64,000 nucleotides of DNA from Pseudolabrys sp. GTDB lineage: Bacteria > Pseudomonadota > Alphaproteobacteria > Rhizobiales > Xanthobacteraceae. Below are positions 20,341-29,776 of this stretch, piece by piece. The notes beneath the pieces were generated by a model. That model was not told where the DNA came from, searched no databases, and worked only from the letters and a program-made list of their open reading frames with translations. The stretch is from contig JALHRB010000008.1 of NCBI GenBank assembly GCA_022841665.1, positions 1 through 64,000 of the forward strand. The letters are read 5' to 3'. Position 1 is the first letter of the stretch. Every line of letters starts with the position of its first letter. Position numbers and translations under genes: made by a program.

Positions 20341-21417
20341 TTACCGCGCCGGAATGAAAGTGGGGCCGACGGTGCGCACGGTGCGCTTGCCCGGCTCGGT
20401 CTCGGCTTGCGCCGTTGGCGTAGCCGGGGTGTTCGCCGACGGTGTCCTGTCGCTACGTGCCGGCTGCCGGATCGGCTTGCCGTCGGCGCCGGTGCGTGGT
20501 TGCGACAGCCGCTTGGCGTTTTCCTCGGTCACGATCACGTCGCCGGGCGCGAGCGTCTGGTCCGGCCCGATGACCTTGAGCGCGTCGGCCCAGCTTTCGC
20601 CCGGGCGGCGGCAACTGCACGCGGGCGTCATCGCCTTGCGATACGCAAACGCCGTCGGTAGTTCGGTGTAGAGGCGGCCGTTGAGCGAAACCGCCTTCTC
20701 CACGTCTTCGCCGGGGTTGTGATAGGTGTAGAGCGACACTTCGGAAGCGGGGCAACTGCGCTGGCAGGCCTGCTCGTCGTCGCGGAAACGCTCCGGCGTC
20801 GTCGAGTAGGAGATCGGGTAATAGTAGCCATCGCAGGTACGCACGCAGATGGTGCGATAGGTGCCGCCCATCGGCCCGCCCGGCGTCGATGAGAAAAGCC
20901 CGCCGCTCGCGCTATTGCCGAACAGCCGGTCGAAGAAGCCGTCGCGCTGGCCGGCCAGCGCGGCCGAACGGTATTGCGCGCCGCAACCGTTGTCGGCGAG
21001 CGAGATCAGCAGCGACTGGCGCTGCGCCGCGCGTTCGGTCGTGCCGCCGTTGAGCCGCTCCAGCTCATTCTGCAAGCGCTCAAGCGCTGTGCGCTGCTGA
21101 CCGATCTGGCGGGTGAGGTTGCCGCATTGCGGCGGCGGGCTGTTGAAGATCGAAAAGAAGCCAGAGCTTTCGCAATCCATGCGCCGCGATTGGGCGACCA
21201 GGCGGTCGACCTCGAACTGCTGGCGGTTGACGGCCTCTTCGGCCCGCCGGATCTGCTCGGCTTTGGCCGGGTCGCTGTTGCCGCGGTCGAGCGCGGAAAG
21301 CTGCGCCTCCAGCCGCTGGCAGGCGGGATTGGCCGACTGCGCGAATGCGCCCGCGCCGGTGACGAAAACCAGCCCGGCGACGGCGGATGTGAAGAAATAA
21401 CCCCTCATGGCCGGCAT
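20341..21417 (-). CDS. DUF2865-domain exported protein
   Basis: A 358-residue exported protein. The signal peptide follows MPAMRGYFFTSAVAGL, then a predicted coiled coil (QLSALDRGNSD to ELERLNGG). The Cys-rich DUF2865 block contains CVRTCDGYYYPISY, CQRSCPASEV and TPACSCR. ATG 21417 has TGAGG just upstream; the longer frame to 21552 overlaps the neighbouring gene. DUF2865 proteins are common in Rhizobiales; function unknown, probably periplasmic or surface. The C-terminus is Pro/Thr/Arg-rich. Confidence 0.87.
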   Translation of the reverse strand: MPAMRGYFFTSAVAGLVFVTGAGAFAQSANPACQRLEAQLSALDRGNSDPAKAEQIRRAEEAVNRQQFEVDRLVAQSRRMDCESSGFFSIFNSPPPQCGNLTRQIGQQRTALERLQNELERLNGGTTERAAQRQSLLISLADNGCGAQYRSAALAGQRDGFFDRLFGNSASGGLFSSTPGGPMGGTYRTICVRTCDGYYYPISYSTTPERFRDDEQACQRSCPASEVSLYTYHNPGEDVEKAVSLNGRLYTELPTAFAYRKAMTPACSCRRPGESWADALKVIGPDQTLAPGDVIVTEENAKRLSQPRTGADGKPIRQPARSDRTPSANTPATPTAQAETEPGKRTVRTVGPTFIPAR

Positions 21418-21454
21418 TCTAGCCTCAGAAATGTGGCGGCGCGAGGACCTGGCT

Positions 21455-22327
21455 TCAGTGCAGGCGCGCGTTTTCCGCGCGCAGGTTCCAGAGCACGCCG
21501 GCGATGATGATGAGGGCGCCGAGCAGCACGAAAATATCGAGACTCTCGCCATAGAAGGCCCAGCCGACCACCGCGATCAGCGGAATGCGCATGAAATCCA
21601 GTGGCACCACCACGCTGGCGTCGCCCGAGCGGAAGGCATTGCTCAAGCAATAGTGTGACGTAAGGCCAGAGACCCCGACGCCCAGCGCCGGCAAGATTGC
21701 GTGCCCGTCGATCTTCAGGAAGGCTGCCGGATCGCTGCCGACCAGCGAGAGCGGGAATTGAATGACCGCCATCCAGAAAATAATTCCGAAGGTGGTCTCG
21801 GTCGCCGTCAGCTTCTTGGTGGTGATCATCGTGATGGCGTAGCCGAAGGCCGCCAGCAGCACGAGGATCGCCGCCGGATTGAAGCTGGCTATGCCCGGCC
21901 GCAAAATGACCAGCACGCCGACGAGGCCGAGCACGACCACGCCGAGCCGGCTTGGCGTCATTCTTTCCTTCAGCAGCCAGACCGCGAGCAGGGCGGTCCA
22001 CCCCGGCATGGTGAATTCGAGTGCGAATACCATGGCGAGCGGCAGCATGGTCAGGCTGGTCGCCCAGCAGAACTGCGAGGCGTAATGGATGGTGTTGCGC
22101 AAAAAGTTCAGGCCCATGCGCCGCGGGCGGGCATGGATGCGCAGGTCGGGGCGCAGCACCAGCAGCACCAGCAGCACCAGCAGTGCCACGCCGCTCCGGA
22201 TCGCCAGAATCTCGAATATGCTCAGGCCGCCCCGCGCCAATTCGCGAATCGACACCGCCATTACCGAGAATGAAAGGAGCGCGCCGATCATCCAAAGGAC
22301 GACGCGCGCAAGGCTATGGGTGGTCAC
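21455..22327 (-). CDS. EamA/DMT-family transporter
   Basis: A 290-residue membrane protein with ten predicted helices in two EamA repeats, e.g. FEILAIRSGVALLVLLVLLV and the second-repeat SGLTSHYCLSNAF. The family exports or imports small metabolites by an unknown coupling; the substrate cannot be read from sequence. The start is uncertain: GTG 22327 directly precedes the first helix (ARVVLWMIGALL) but has no clear ribosome site, and the open frame extends to 22627. Confidence 0.85.
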   Translation of the reverse strand: MTTHSLARVVLWMIGALLSFSVMAVSIRELARGGLSIFEILAIRSGVALLVLLVLLVLRPDLRIHARPRRMGLNFLRNTIHYASQFCWATSLTMLPLAMVFALEFTMPGWTALLAVWLLKERMTPSRLGVVVLGLVGVLVILRPGIASFNPAAILVLLAAFGYAITMITTKKLTATETTFGIIFWMAVIQFPLSLVGSDPAAFLKIDGHAILPALGVGVSGLTSHYCLSNAFRSGDASVVVPLDFMRIPLIAVVGWAFYGESLDIFVLLGALIIIAGVLWNLRAENARLH

Positions 22328-22395
22328 TGGCGCTATCGTTGAGGTGACGTGAAAGGGAGAAACGTCCGGCTCTCTAGCAGGCCCGCGCCCGCCCG

Positions 22396-23031
22396 TCACT
22401 CCGCGTCCGGTTGATTTTCCGGCCGGGCCTTGTCGAAGGCGGCAAGCTTCAGGCAGGCGGCCTCGACCGACACGATCTTGGGGAATGCCTCGAGCGGAAC
22501 TTTCAGCCGCCGGGCGTTGAACACCTGCGGAATGAGGCAGACGTCGGCCAGCGTGACGTGCGCGCCGCAGGCATAGGGGGCGGGCGCGATCATGGACTCG
22601 ATGGCGGCGAAGCCTTCGAGGACCCAATGGTGGTACCAGGCGTCGATTTCCGGCTGCTCGTGCTTGAGCACGCGCTTGAGGTATTGCAGCGCGATCAGGT
22701 TGTTGAGCGGATGGATGTCGCAGGCGACGGCTTGGGCGACCGCGCGCACCTTGGCGCGTTCCAACGCGTCGGCCGGCAGCAGCGGCGGCTCGGGGTGGAT
22801 GTCGTCGAGATATTCGATGATCGCCAGCGACTGCGTTAGCACCTCGCCGTTCGAGAGCTCCAGGGCCGGCACCCGCATCTGCGGATTGACGGCGCGAAAT
22901 TCCGGCTTGCGCTGCTGCCCGCCTTCCTTGGTCAGATGAATTGACACCATCTGATAGGGCAGGCCCTTGAGGTTGAGCGCGATGCGCACGCGGTAGGCGG
23001 CGGACGATCTGAAATAGGTATAGAGCTTCAC
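22396..23031 (-). CDS. maiA: Maleylacetoacetate isomerase (zeta-class GST)
   Basis: A 211-residue glutathione transferase-fold enzyme that isomerises maleylacetoacetate to fumarylacetoacetate, the third step from homogentisate. The zeta-class glutathione site SSAAYRVRIALN is at residues 9-20, followed by NPQMRVPALEL and the LTQSLAIIEYLD motif. GTG 23031 has GGAG about 9 bases upstream; the frame to 23070 is longer but lacks a site. It lies on the opposite strand to hmgA and fahA, beyond the MarR gene, completing the pathway. Confidence 0.92.
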   Translation of the reverse strand: MKLYTYFRSSAAYRVRIALNLKGLPYQMVSIHLTKEGGQQRKPEFRAVNPQMRVPALELSNGEVLTQSLAIIEYLDDIHPEPPLLPADALERAKVRAVAQAVACDIHPLNNLIALQYLKRVLKHEQPEIDAWYHHWVLEGFAAIESMIAPAPYACGAHVTLADVCLIPQVFNARRLKVPLEAFPKIVSVEAACLKLAAFDKARPENQPDAE

Positions 23032-23071
23032 AGGGCGGACTCCGGCTCTCGCAAATAAGACGGCCGGCAAT

Positions 23072-23578
23072 CTATCTGCCGCCGCGGCTGTTGGCGATAT
23101 CTGTGATCTGCGAGGAGCGCTCGGTCAGCTTGCTGAGGGCGCGGTCGAGCGCGGCGCGGTCGGCGGCATCGACGCTCTCCAAAAGCTTCTGCGCGAAATC
23201 GAGAGCTATCGGCGCGAGCTCGTTGTAGATGTCGCGCCCGGCCGGGGTGAGCGAGAGGAAGGCCTCGCGCAGATCGGCCCGGTTGGCCCGCCGTACGACG
23301 AGCTTGCGGCGCTCGAGCAGCGCAACCGCGCGCGAGACCTTGGTCTTGTGCATGCAGCTGTGGCCGCCGATGCCTTTGGCGGTCATCATGCCGAATTGGC
23401 CGAGCGTGACCAGCACGCGCCACTCCGGCACGCCGATCTTGTAGCGGTCGGCATAGATGCGCGAGAGCGCCTGAGACACCAGGTTGGCGCAGACGTTGAG
23501 CCGGTAGGGCAGAAATTCTTCGAGCTTGAGCGCAGCTTCCGGACGCTCCGGCGCCTTTTGCGCGCTTTCGTTGGTCAT
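23072..23578 (-). CDS. MarR-family regulator, probable homogentisate pathway repressor
   Basis: A 168-residue winged-helix regulator of the MarR/HmgR type: dimerisation helices at both ends and a winged-helix centre with WRVLVTLGQFG, CMHKTKVSRAVALLERR and LREAFLSLTPAGR. It sits 40 bases upstream of maiA on the same strand and divergent from hmgA, the classic layout for a ligand-responsive repressor of both arms (inference). The large inverted repeat at 23626-23670 in the shared promoter region is its likely binding site. Confidence 0.9.
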   Translation of the reverse strand: MTNESAQKAPERPEAALKLEEFLPYRLNVCANLVSQALSRIYADRYKIGVPEWRVLVTLGQFGMMTAKGIGGHSCMHKTKVSRAVALLERRKLVVRRANRADLREAFLSLTPAGRDIYNELAPIALDFAQKLLESVDAADRAALDRALSKLTERSSQITDIANSRGGR

Positions 23579-23625
23579 CGGTGCACCGCGTTCCCCTGGA
23601 CGCTGCGCCGATTATGCATCGGTCT

Positions 23626-23670
23626 TTGCACGCCCGTCGCGACTTTGGCCGAAGTTGCGACCGCGTGCAA
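23626..23670. promoter_or_regulatory. Nested inverted repeat, candidate MarR operator
   Basis: Outer arms TTGCACGC (23626-23633) and GCGTGCAA (23663-23670) are perfect complements. Inner arms GTCGCGACTT (23636-23645) and AAGTTGCGAC (23652-23661) match at 9 of 10 positions around TGGCCG. It is centred between the divergent marR and hmgA genes. The dyad symmetry and position fit a repressor operator; an attenuator hairpin is less likely. Confidence 0.6.
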
Positions 23671-23831
23671 CGAGTTTGGAAGTATTCTAAGCTGGGGACG
23701 TTGCGGGCAAATTCGGCCGTTCCGGCAAGGCCCAGGGCGCCATTTCAGCTGGCCGGCGGCGCCCCGCGCCTCTGAGTTGACGATGGTTTCGATTGCAACT
23801 AAACAGGCGGCATGCCTTCGGAGGTCGCATC

Positions 23832-25142
23832 ATGAGCCCCGGCTATATGTCCGGCTTCGGCAACAACTTCGAGACGGAGGCACTTTCCGGTGCCCTGCCG
23901 GTCGGGCGTAATTCGCCGCAGAAATGCAATTACGGCCTCTACGCCGAGCAATTGTCCGGCTCGCCCTTCACCGCGCCGCAGGCCTCCAACCAGCGTTCCT
24001 GGCTCTACCGCATCAGGCCGACGGTGCGGCATACCGGCCGCTTCCAGAAGGCCGATGCCGGACAATGGCGTACCGCGCCGCTGCGCGAGGACAGCGAACT
24101 GCCGATCGGCCAGTTGCGCTGGTCGCCGGTCGCCATCCCGTCCGCCAAGCTGACCTTCGTCTCCGGCCTGCACACGATCACCACGGCGGGCGACGTCGAC
24201 AGCCAGGCCGGCATGGCGAGCCATCTTCTCTTCATCACCCAATCGATGCAGCGCGAGCACATCTTCAACGCCGACGGCGAATTCATGATCGTCGCGCAGG
24301 AGGGCCGGATCCGCTTTCGCACCGAGTTCGGCGTGATCGAGATCGAGCCCGGCGAGATCTGCGTGATCCCGCGCGGCGTCATCTTCCGCGTCGAGCTCGT
24401 CGACGGCCCGGTGCGCGCCTACGTGTGTGAAAACTACGGCGGCGGCTTCATCCTGCCGGACCGCGGGCCGATCGGCGCGAACTGCCTTGCCAATCCGCGC
24501 GATTTCCTCGCGCCGGTGGCGGCCTATGAGGACGTCGAAGGTCCGCACAAGCTTACCGTGAAGTGGGGCGGCGAGTTGTTCGTGACAGAGGTTGCGCAAT
24601 CGCCCCTCGATGTCGCCGCCTGGCACGGCAACTACTATCCCTACAAATACGATCTGCGGCGGTTCTCGCCGGTCGGCGCGCTGCTGTTCGACCATCCCGA
24701 CCCGTCGATCTTCACCGTGCTGACATCGCCGTCGGAGACGCCGGGAACGGCCAACATCGATTTCGTGATCTTTCCCGAGCGCTGGCTGGTGGCGGAGAAC
24801 ACGTTCCGGCCGCCCTGGTATCACCGCAACATCATGTCCGAGTTCATGGGGCTGGTGTTCGGCGTCTACGACGCCAAGCCCGAGGGCTTCGTGCCCGGCG
24901 GTTTCAGCCTGCACAACCAGATGCTGCCGCACGGCCCCGACGCCGACGCCTTCGAGCACGCCAGCAATGTCGAGCTCAAGCCGGTGAAGCTGTCGAATAC
25001 GCTTGCCTTCATGTTCGAGACGCGCTTCCGCCAGCGCGTCACCAAATACGCGGCGGCGCTGGACAGTTTGCAGGACAACTACATCGACTGCTGGGCCGGG
25101 CTGAAGAAGCACTTCGATCCGAACCGGCGCGAGCCGAAATGA
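23832..25142 (+). CDS. hmgA: Homogentisate 1,2-dioxygenase
   Basis: A 436-residue non-heme Fe(II) ring-cleavage enzyme that opens homogentisate to maleylacetoacetate. Start ATG 23832 has GGAGG 7 bases upstream. Family signatures are [14 protein letters not shown] at the N-terminus, the active-site region [12 protein letters not shown] with [16 protein letters not shown], and metal-ligand segment [15 protein letters not shown] followed by [11 protein letters not shown]. Length is typical. It overlaps the fahA start by 4 bases (ATGA), so the two are translationally coupled. Confidence 0.97.
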   Translation: MSPGYMSGFGNNFETEALSGALPVGRNSPQKCNYGLYAEQLSGSPFTAPQASNQRSWLYRIRPTVRHTGRFQKADAGQWRTAPLREDSELPIGQLRWSPVAIPSAKLTFVSGLHTITTAGDVDSQAGMASHLLFITQSMQREHIFNADGEFMIVAQEGRIRFRTEFGVIEIEPGEICVIPRGVIFRVELVDGPVRAYVCENYGGGFILPDRGPIGANCLANPRDFLAPVAAYEDVEGPHKLTVKWGGELFVTEVAQSPLDVAAWHGNYYPYKYDLRRFSPVGALLFDHPDPSIFTVLTSPSETPGTANIDFVIFPERWLVAENTFRPPWYHRNIMSEFMGLVFGVYDAKPEGFVPGGFSLHNQMLPHGPDADAFEHASNVELKPVKLSNTLAFMFETRFRQRVTKYAAALDSLQDNYIDCWAGLKKHFDPNRREPK

Positions 25143-26155
25143 AGCTTGCCTCGCTCAAGGACCGGCGCGATGGCCGCCTGGTCGTTGTGTCGCGCGACCT
25201 CACGCGCTGCGCCGATGCGCACGCGGTGGCGCCGACTATGCAGGCCGCACTCGACGACTGGGAAGCGGCCGAGCCGCGCCTGATTGAGATCGCCGATGCG
25301 CTGGAAGCGAACCGCATCGCGCATGTGCCGTTCGACCCCGCCAAATGCGCGGCGCCGCTGCCGCGTGCCTACCAGTGGCTGGACGGCTCGGCCTACGTCA
25401 ATCACGTGGCGCTGGTGCGCAAGGCGCGCGGCGCCGAGATGCCGGCCTCGTTCTGGACCGATCCCTTGATGTACCAGGGCGGCTCCGACGTGCTGCTCGG
25501 CCCGCGCGACCCTATTGCGGTGGCGGATGAGGCCTGGGGTATCGATCTGGAGGCCGAGGTCGTGGTGGTCCTCGGCGACGTGCCGATGGGCGCGACGCGC
25601 GAGCAGGCCGCCGCCGCCATCCGCCTCATTATGCTGGTCAACGACGTGACCCTGCGCAACCTCACCGGGCCGGAGCTCGCCAAGGGCTTCGGCTTCGTGC
25701 AGTCGAAACCCGCCTCGGCCTTCACGCCGGTCGCCGTCACGCCTGACGAGCTGGGTCACGCCTTCGACGGGGCCAAGGTAAACTTGCCGCTCTTGTCGTT
25801 CGTCAATGGCGCGCCCTTCGGCAAGCCGGTCTGCGGCAACGACATGACCTTCGATTTCCCGAGCCTGATTGCGCATGCCGCCAGGACGCGCGCGCTCGGC
25901 GCCGGCACCATCCTCGGCGCCGGTACCGTGTCCAACCGCGACGCCGACGGCGGCCCAGGCAAGCCGATCGGGGAGGGCGGGCTCGGCTATTCCTGCATCG
26001 CCGAGCAACGCACCGTCGAGACCATCCGCACCGGCAAGCCGGTCACACCCTTTTTGAAATTCGGCGATAAGGTTTGCATCGAGATGCGAGATGCCGAGGG
26101 CCGTTCGATCTTCGGCGCCATCGAGCAGGACGTGGTACGTTACACGCGAACCTGA
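25139..26155 (+). CDS. fahA: Fumarylacetoacetate hydrolase-family protein
   Basis: A 338-residue fumarylacetoacetase-fold hydrolase. In this context it releases fumarate and acetoacetate from fumarylacetoacetate, the last step of tyrosine/homogentisate breakdown. The call rests on [29 protein letters not shown], the metal-site [13 protein letters not shown] and [12 protein letters not shown]. The start overlaps the hmgA stop (ATGA at 25139-25142), although the frame stays open upstream. It is the bacterial short type, not the 420-residue eukaryotic-like form. Confidence 0.92.
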   Translation: MKLASLKDRRDGRLVVVSRDLTRCADAHAVAPTMQAALDDWEAAEPRLIEIADALEANRIAHVPFDPAKCAAPLPRAYQWLDGSAYVNHVALVRKARGAEMPASFWTDPLMYQGGSDVLLGPRDPIAVADEAWGIDLEAEVVVVLGDVPMGATREQAAAAIRLIMLVNDVTLRNLTGPELAKGFGFVQSKPASAFTPVAVTPDELGHAFDGAKVNLPLLSFVNGAPFGKPVCGNDMTFDFPSLIAHAARTRALGAGTILGAGTVSNRDADGGPGKPIGEGGLGYSCIAEQRTVETIRTGKPVTPFLKFGDKVCIEMRDAEGRSIFGAIEQDVVRYTRT

Positions 26156-26168
26156 CGGAGGATCCGCC

Positions 26169-26609
26169 ATGCCGCCCCGCCTGGTCATTCCTGCTTTCGG
26201 CAGTCTTTACCGCACGTTGGCGCCGGTCACCGAGCCGCTGGTCCGCGTGGTGGCGGGCGGCGCGCTCGCCATGCACGGCTATCCGATCCTGTTCGGCAAC
26301 ACGGCGGCCGCGGCCAAGTTCCTGGAAAGCGTCGGCTTTGCGGACGGCCTGTTTTGGGCCTACGTGGTGGGTACGGTCGAGTTCGCCTGCGGCCTGTGCC
26401 TCGCGCTCGGATTGCTGACCCGCGTGGTGGCCGTGCCGATCATCGGCTTTCTCGCCATTGCCATCGTGACCTATCACTGGCAATTCGGATTTGCTTGGGA
26501 GAACCGCGGCTTCGAATACCCGTTGTTCTGGGCGATCGTCGTTTTCCATTTCCTCGTCCGCGGCGGCGGTGCATGGTCGCTCGATGCCATGATCGGCCGG
26601 GAGGTCTGA
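26169..26609 (+). CDS. DoxX-family membrane protein (first copy)
   Basis: A 146-residue four-helix DoxX-like membrane protein: helices around VRVVAGGALAMHGYPILFG, FAYVVGTVEFACGL-like and LLTRVVAVPIIGFLAI segments, with the family pattern of an early Gly-rich helix and a mid-protein TVEF. GGAGG lies 7 bases before ATG 26169. It sits between fahA (13-base gap) and the MBL gene (no gap), firmly inside the homogentisate operon. DoxX proteins are often partners of oxidoreductases or redox stress systems; no specific activity can be assigned. Confidence 0.88.
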   Translation: MPPRLVIPAFGSLYRTLAPVTEPLVRVVAGGALAMHGYPILFGNTAAAAKFLESVGFADGLFWAYVVGTVEFACGLCLALGLLTRVVAVPIIGFLAIAIVTYHWQFGFAWENRGFEYPLFWAIVVFHFLVRGGGAWSLDAMIGREV

Positions 26610-27560
26610 ATGAGTAAGGATTTTGCGTCCACCGGGGATCTCGGCGAAAAAAAGGTTTCCTTCGACCAGATCGGGCCGGGGCTCTACGCCTACACGGCGG
26701 AAGGCGACCCGAACTCCGGCGTCATCGTCGGCGACGACGGCGTGATGGTGATCGACGCGCAGGCGACGCCGGCGATGGCCGGCGAATTGGTCGCACGCGT
26801 TGCCAAGGTCACCGACAAGCCGATCAAGTACGTGCTGCTGACCCACTATCACGCCGTGCGCGTGCTGGGTGCGTCCGGCTTCAAGGGCGCCGAAATTCTT
26901 GCCTCCGACATGACGCGCGGCATGATTGCCGAGCGCGGCAAGCAGGATATGGATTCCGAGATCGGCCGCTTCCCGCGCCTGTTCCGCGCGGTCGAGACCA
27001 TCCCGGGCCTGACCTGGCCGACCATCACGTTTCCCGATCAGATGTCGGTCTGGCTGGGTAAACGCGAGGTGCGCATCATGCATATCGGCCGCGGCCATAC
27101 CGCGGGCGACGTCATTGCCGCCGTGCCGGACGCAGGCGTCGTCTTCTCCGGCGACCTCGTCGAATACAAGTCGGCCTGCTATTGCGGCGACGCACACTTC
27201 ACCGACTGGCCGGCGACGCTGGAGAATCTCGGCGAATTGCAGGCCAACGCGTTGGTGCCGGGCCGCGGTGCCGCGCTCACCACGCCGCAGCTCGTGCAGG
27301 AGGGCATCGAGATGACCGGCGACTTCATCTCGACGCTGTACGGGTCGGTGCAGGAGAGCGTCGCCAAGGGCCGCTCGCTGAAGGACGCCTTCGACTTCGC
27401 GCGCCTCGCGATGGATCCGAAATTCAAGTCCTTCGCCATCTACGAGCACTGCCTGCCGTTCAACGTCTCGCGGGCCTATGACGAGGCGCGCGGCGTCGAC
27501 TGGCCGGTGATCTGGACGGCCGAGCGCGACCGCGAAATGTGGGCGGCGTTGCAGGGCTAG
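26610..27560 (+). CDS. MBL-fold protein with altered metal motif
   Basis: A 316-residue metallo-beta-lactamase-fold protein. His79 and His81 of the first metal site are present (THYHAVRVLG), as are His163 (GRGHTAGD) and Asp182 (FSGDLVE). Val83 and Arg84 replace the Asp-His pair of the usual HxHxDH, so the second metal site should be absent or rebuilt. It starts directly after the DoxX stop. Enzymatic role unknown; hydrolysis of a thioester or lactone intermediate of aromatic catabolism is conceivable but not shown. Confidence 0.88.
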   Translation: MSKDFASTGDLGEKKVSFDQIGPGLYAYTAEGDPNSGVIVGDDGVMVIDAQATPAMAGELVARVAKVTDKPIKYVLLTHYHAVRVLGASGFKGAEILASDMTRGMIAERGKQDMDSEIGRFPRLFRAVETIPGLTWPTITFPDQMSVWLGKREVRIMHIGRGHTAGDVIAAVPDAGVVFSGDLVEYKSACYCGDAHFTDWPATLENLGELQANALVPGRGAALTTPQLVQEGIEMTGDFISTLYGSVQESVAKGRSLKDAFDFARLAMDPKFKSFAIYEHCLPFNVSRAYDEARGVDWPVIWTAERDREMWAALQG

Positions 27561-27701
27561 CGGCAAGAAACGTCTTTATTCCCCGGACGGGTCGGAAAAA
27601 ATTCGTTTTGCGATGCGGACCCATGCCCCGGCCATCTGGCCAACACCGGAATGACTGAGCTAGATTCGCCGCACGGGAATCATGCCAACAGGGGAAAAAC
27701 A

Positions 27702-28166
27702 ATGTCAATGCAAGACGGATCGTCACATCCCGCGCTCTCCTACACCGACGGTTTGGCTTCGGCATGGCAGGACGTTCTGCTGCTTGCCGGCCGTATCCTG
27801 CTGGCCTGGGTCTTCCTGGCGAGCGGCTTCGGCAAGCTCGGCAACATCGCCGGCACGACGGCCTACTTCGCCAATATCGGCCTGTCACCGGCCGCGTTCT
27901 TCGCGTGGTTTGCCGCCATTTTCGAGTTCTGCGTCGGCATCGCGCTCATTGTCGGCGTGGCGACGCGCTACGCCGCGCTCGCGGTCTTCATCTGGGTGCT
28001 GATCGCGACCGTCATCGCGCACCGCTACTGGACCTATCCGCCGGCGCAGCAGGGCGCGCAATACATCAACTTTCTCAAGAACCTCTCGATGATGGGCGGC
28101 GCGCTCTACGCCTTCGTCTTCGGCGCCGGGCGCTACGCGGTCGACGCGGTGCTGAGGAAACGCTAA
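27702..28166 (+). CDS. DoxX-family membrane protein (second copy)
   Basis: A 154-residue DoxX-like four-helix protein; ATG 27702 follows AGGGGAAAAAC. It has a longer soluble N-terminus than the first copy and conserved ILLAWVFLASGFGKLG, then FEFCVGIALIVGVATRYAAL. Sequence identity with the copy at 26169 is low, so this is not a recent duplication. It lies 141 bases after the MBL gene and just before the monooxygenase, keeping the island's order DoxX-MBL-DoxX-oxygenase. Confidence 0.88.
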   Translation: MSMQDGSSHPALSYTDGLASAWQDVLLLAGRILLAWVFLASGFGKLGNIAGTTAYFANIGLSPAAFFAWFAAIFEFCVGIALIVGVATRYAALAVFIWVLIATVIAHRYWTYPPAQQGAQYINFLKNLSMMGGALYAFVFGAGRYAVDAVLRKR

Positions 28167-28177
28167 CGCGAGGAGCC

Positions 28178-29776
28178 GTGGCAACGACGAGCCGATATCA
28201 TTTCGCCTACCGTCGTTGCCCGGATCAGGACGCGGCCAAGCCGGCGCGCCGGCCGGTGGTCGTGGTCGGCGCCGGCCCGGTGGGGCTGGCGGCGGCCATC
28301 GACCTGGCCTTGCGCGGCGTGCCGGTAGTGCTGATCGACGACGCCGACCGCATCGGCGAGGGCTCGCGCGGTATCTGCTGGTCGAAGCGCACGCTGGAAA
28401 TATGCGACCGGCTCGGCGTCGGCGAGAAGCTCGCCGCGCACGGCGTCACCTGGAAGCTCGGCAAGGTCTTCAGCGGCGACGAGCTGGTGTTCTCCTTCGA
28501 CCTGCTGCCGGAGGACGGCCACAAGATGCCGGCCTTCATCAATCTCCAGCAGTTCTATCTGGAAAAGGCCTTGTGCGACCGCGCCGGCGAGATCGACGAC
28601 ATCGATGTACGCTGGAAAAACAAGCTGACCGGGCTCGAGCCGCATAACGACCATGTGCGGCTCACCATCGATACGCCGGACGGGCCCTACGTCCTGGAAG
28701 CATCTTGGCTGATCGCCGCCGACGGCGCCCGCTCGACCGCGCGCGACCTGCTGGGCCTCGCGTTCGCGGGCGTCACCTTCGAAGACAAGTTCCTCATCGC
28801 CGACATCAAGATGGCGGCGGATTTTCCGACCGAGCGGCGTTTCTGGTTCGACCCGTCGTTTCACAGCGGGCAGTCGGCGCTGATGCACCGCCAGCCCGAC
28901 AATGTCTGGCGTATCGATCTCCAGCTCGGGCCGGACGCCGATGTCGTGGAAGAACAGAAGCCGGAGCGCGTGACCGAGCGGCTCAAGCGCATGCTGGGCG
29001 CGCGCGACTTCTCGCTCGAATGGGTTTCGATCTACCGCTTCAACTGCCGGCGGCTCAACCGCTTCGTGCATGGCCGCGTGATTTTTGTTGGCGATGCCGC
29101 GCACCAGGTCTCGCCCTTCGGTGCGCGCGGCGCCAATTCCGGCATCCAGGACGCCGAGAATCTCGCCTGGAAGCTCGCCGCCGTACTCAAGGGCGAAGCG
29201 GGGGCGGCGCTGCTCGACTCCTACGAGCGCGAGCGCATGCAGGCGGCGGACGAGAACATCGCGCATTCGACACGCTCGACCGATTTCATCGCGCCGCATT
29301 CGGAAGCCGAGCGCAACTTACGCAATGCCGTGCTGGCGCTGGCGCCCAGGGCCGAATTCGCGCGCCGGATGATCAATTCCGGACGCCTGTCGGTGGCGAC
29401 CGTCTATGACACGCCGCTGTCGACGCCGGACGAGGCGACCTTCGCCGGCAGCGCGCGGCTCGGCGCGCCGCTGCCGGACGCGCCGGCCCGCCATCGCGAT
29501 GGGCGCGAGGGGCATTTGCTTGAAAGCATCGGCGGCGCGTTCACGCTGCTTTACGCCAAGGATGGCGCGCCGCCGCAGCCGCCCGCCGGCGTGCGGCTCA
29601 TCGCCATCGGCGAGGACCTGATCGATAGCGCCGGCGCGATTGCCAAGCGCCTGGATGCGACGCCCGGCGCCGCCTATCTGCTGCGGCCCGACCAGCACTT
29701 GTGCGCGCGCTGGCGCAAGTTCGATGCCGGCAAGGTCGCGGCCGCGCGCGACCGGGCGTTGGGGAAATCGTCATGA
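28178..29776 (+). CDS. FAD-dependent aromatic monooxygenase (MhaA/MhpA-like)
   Basis: A 532-residue class A flavoprotein hydroxylase. It shows GAGPVGLAAAIDLALRG (FAD dinucleotide fold), the DG motif in LIAADGARSTARDLL, and the GD motif in FVGDAAHQVSPFGARG. The C-terminal thioredoxin-like tail is typical of phenol and 3-hydroxyphenylpropionate hydroxylases. GTG 28178 lies unusually close (2 bases) to AGGAG 28171-28175, so the start is tentative. Position in the homogentisate island and the coupled 64-residue downstream protein make 3-hydroxyphenylacetate 6-hydroxylase the best guess (inference). Confidence 0.85.
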   Translation: MATTSRYHFAYRRCPDQDAAKPARRPVVVVGAGPVGLAAAIDLALRGVPVVLIDDADRIGEGSRGICWSKRTLEICDRLGVGEKLAAHGVTWKLGKVFSGDELVFSFDLLPEDGHKMPAFINLQQFYLEKALCDRAGEIDDIDVRWKNKLTGLEPHNDHVRLTIDTPDGPYVLEASWLIAADGARSTARDLLGLAFAGVTFEDKFLIADIKMAADFPTERRFWFDPSFHSGQSALMHRQPDNVWRIDLQLGPDADVVEEQKPERVTERLKRMLGARDFSLEWVSIYRFNCRRLNRFVHGRVIFVGDAAHQVSPFGARGANSGIQDAENLAWKLAAVLKGEAGAALLDSYERERMQAADENIAHSTRSTDFIAPHSEAERNLRNAVLALAPRAEFARRMINSGRLSVATVYDTPLSTPDEATFAGSARLGAPLPDAPARHRDGREGHLLESIGGAFTLLYAKDGAPPQPPAGVRLIAIGEDLIDSAGAIAKRLDATPGAAYLLRPDQHLCARWRKFDAGKVAAARDRALGKSS

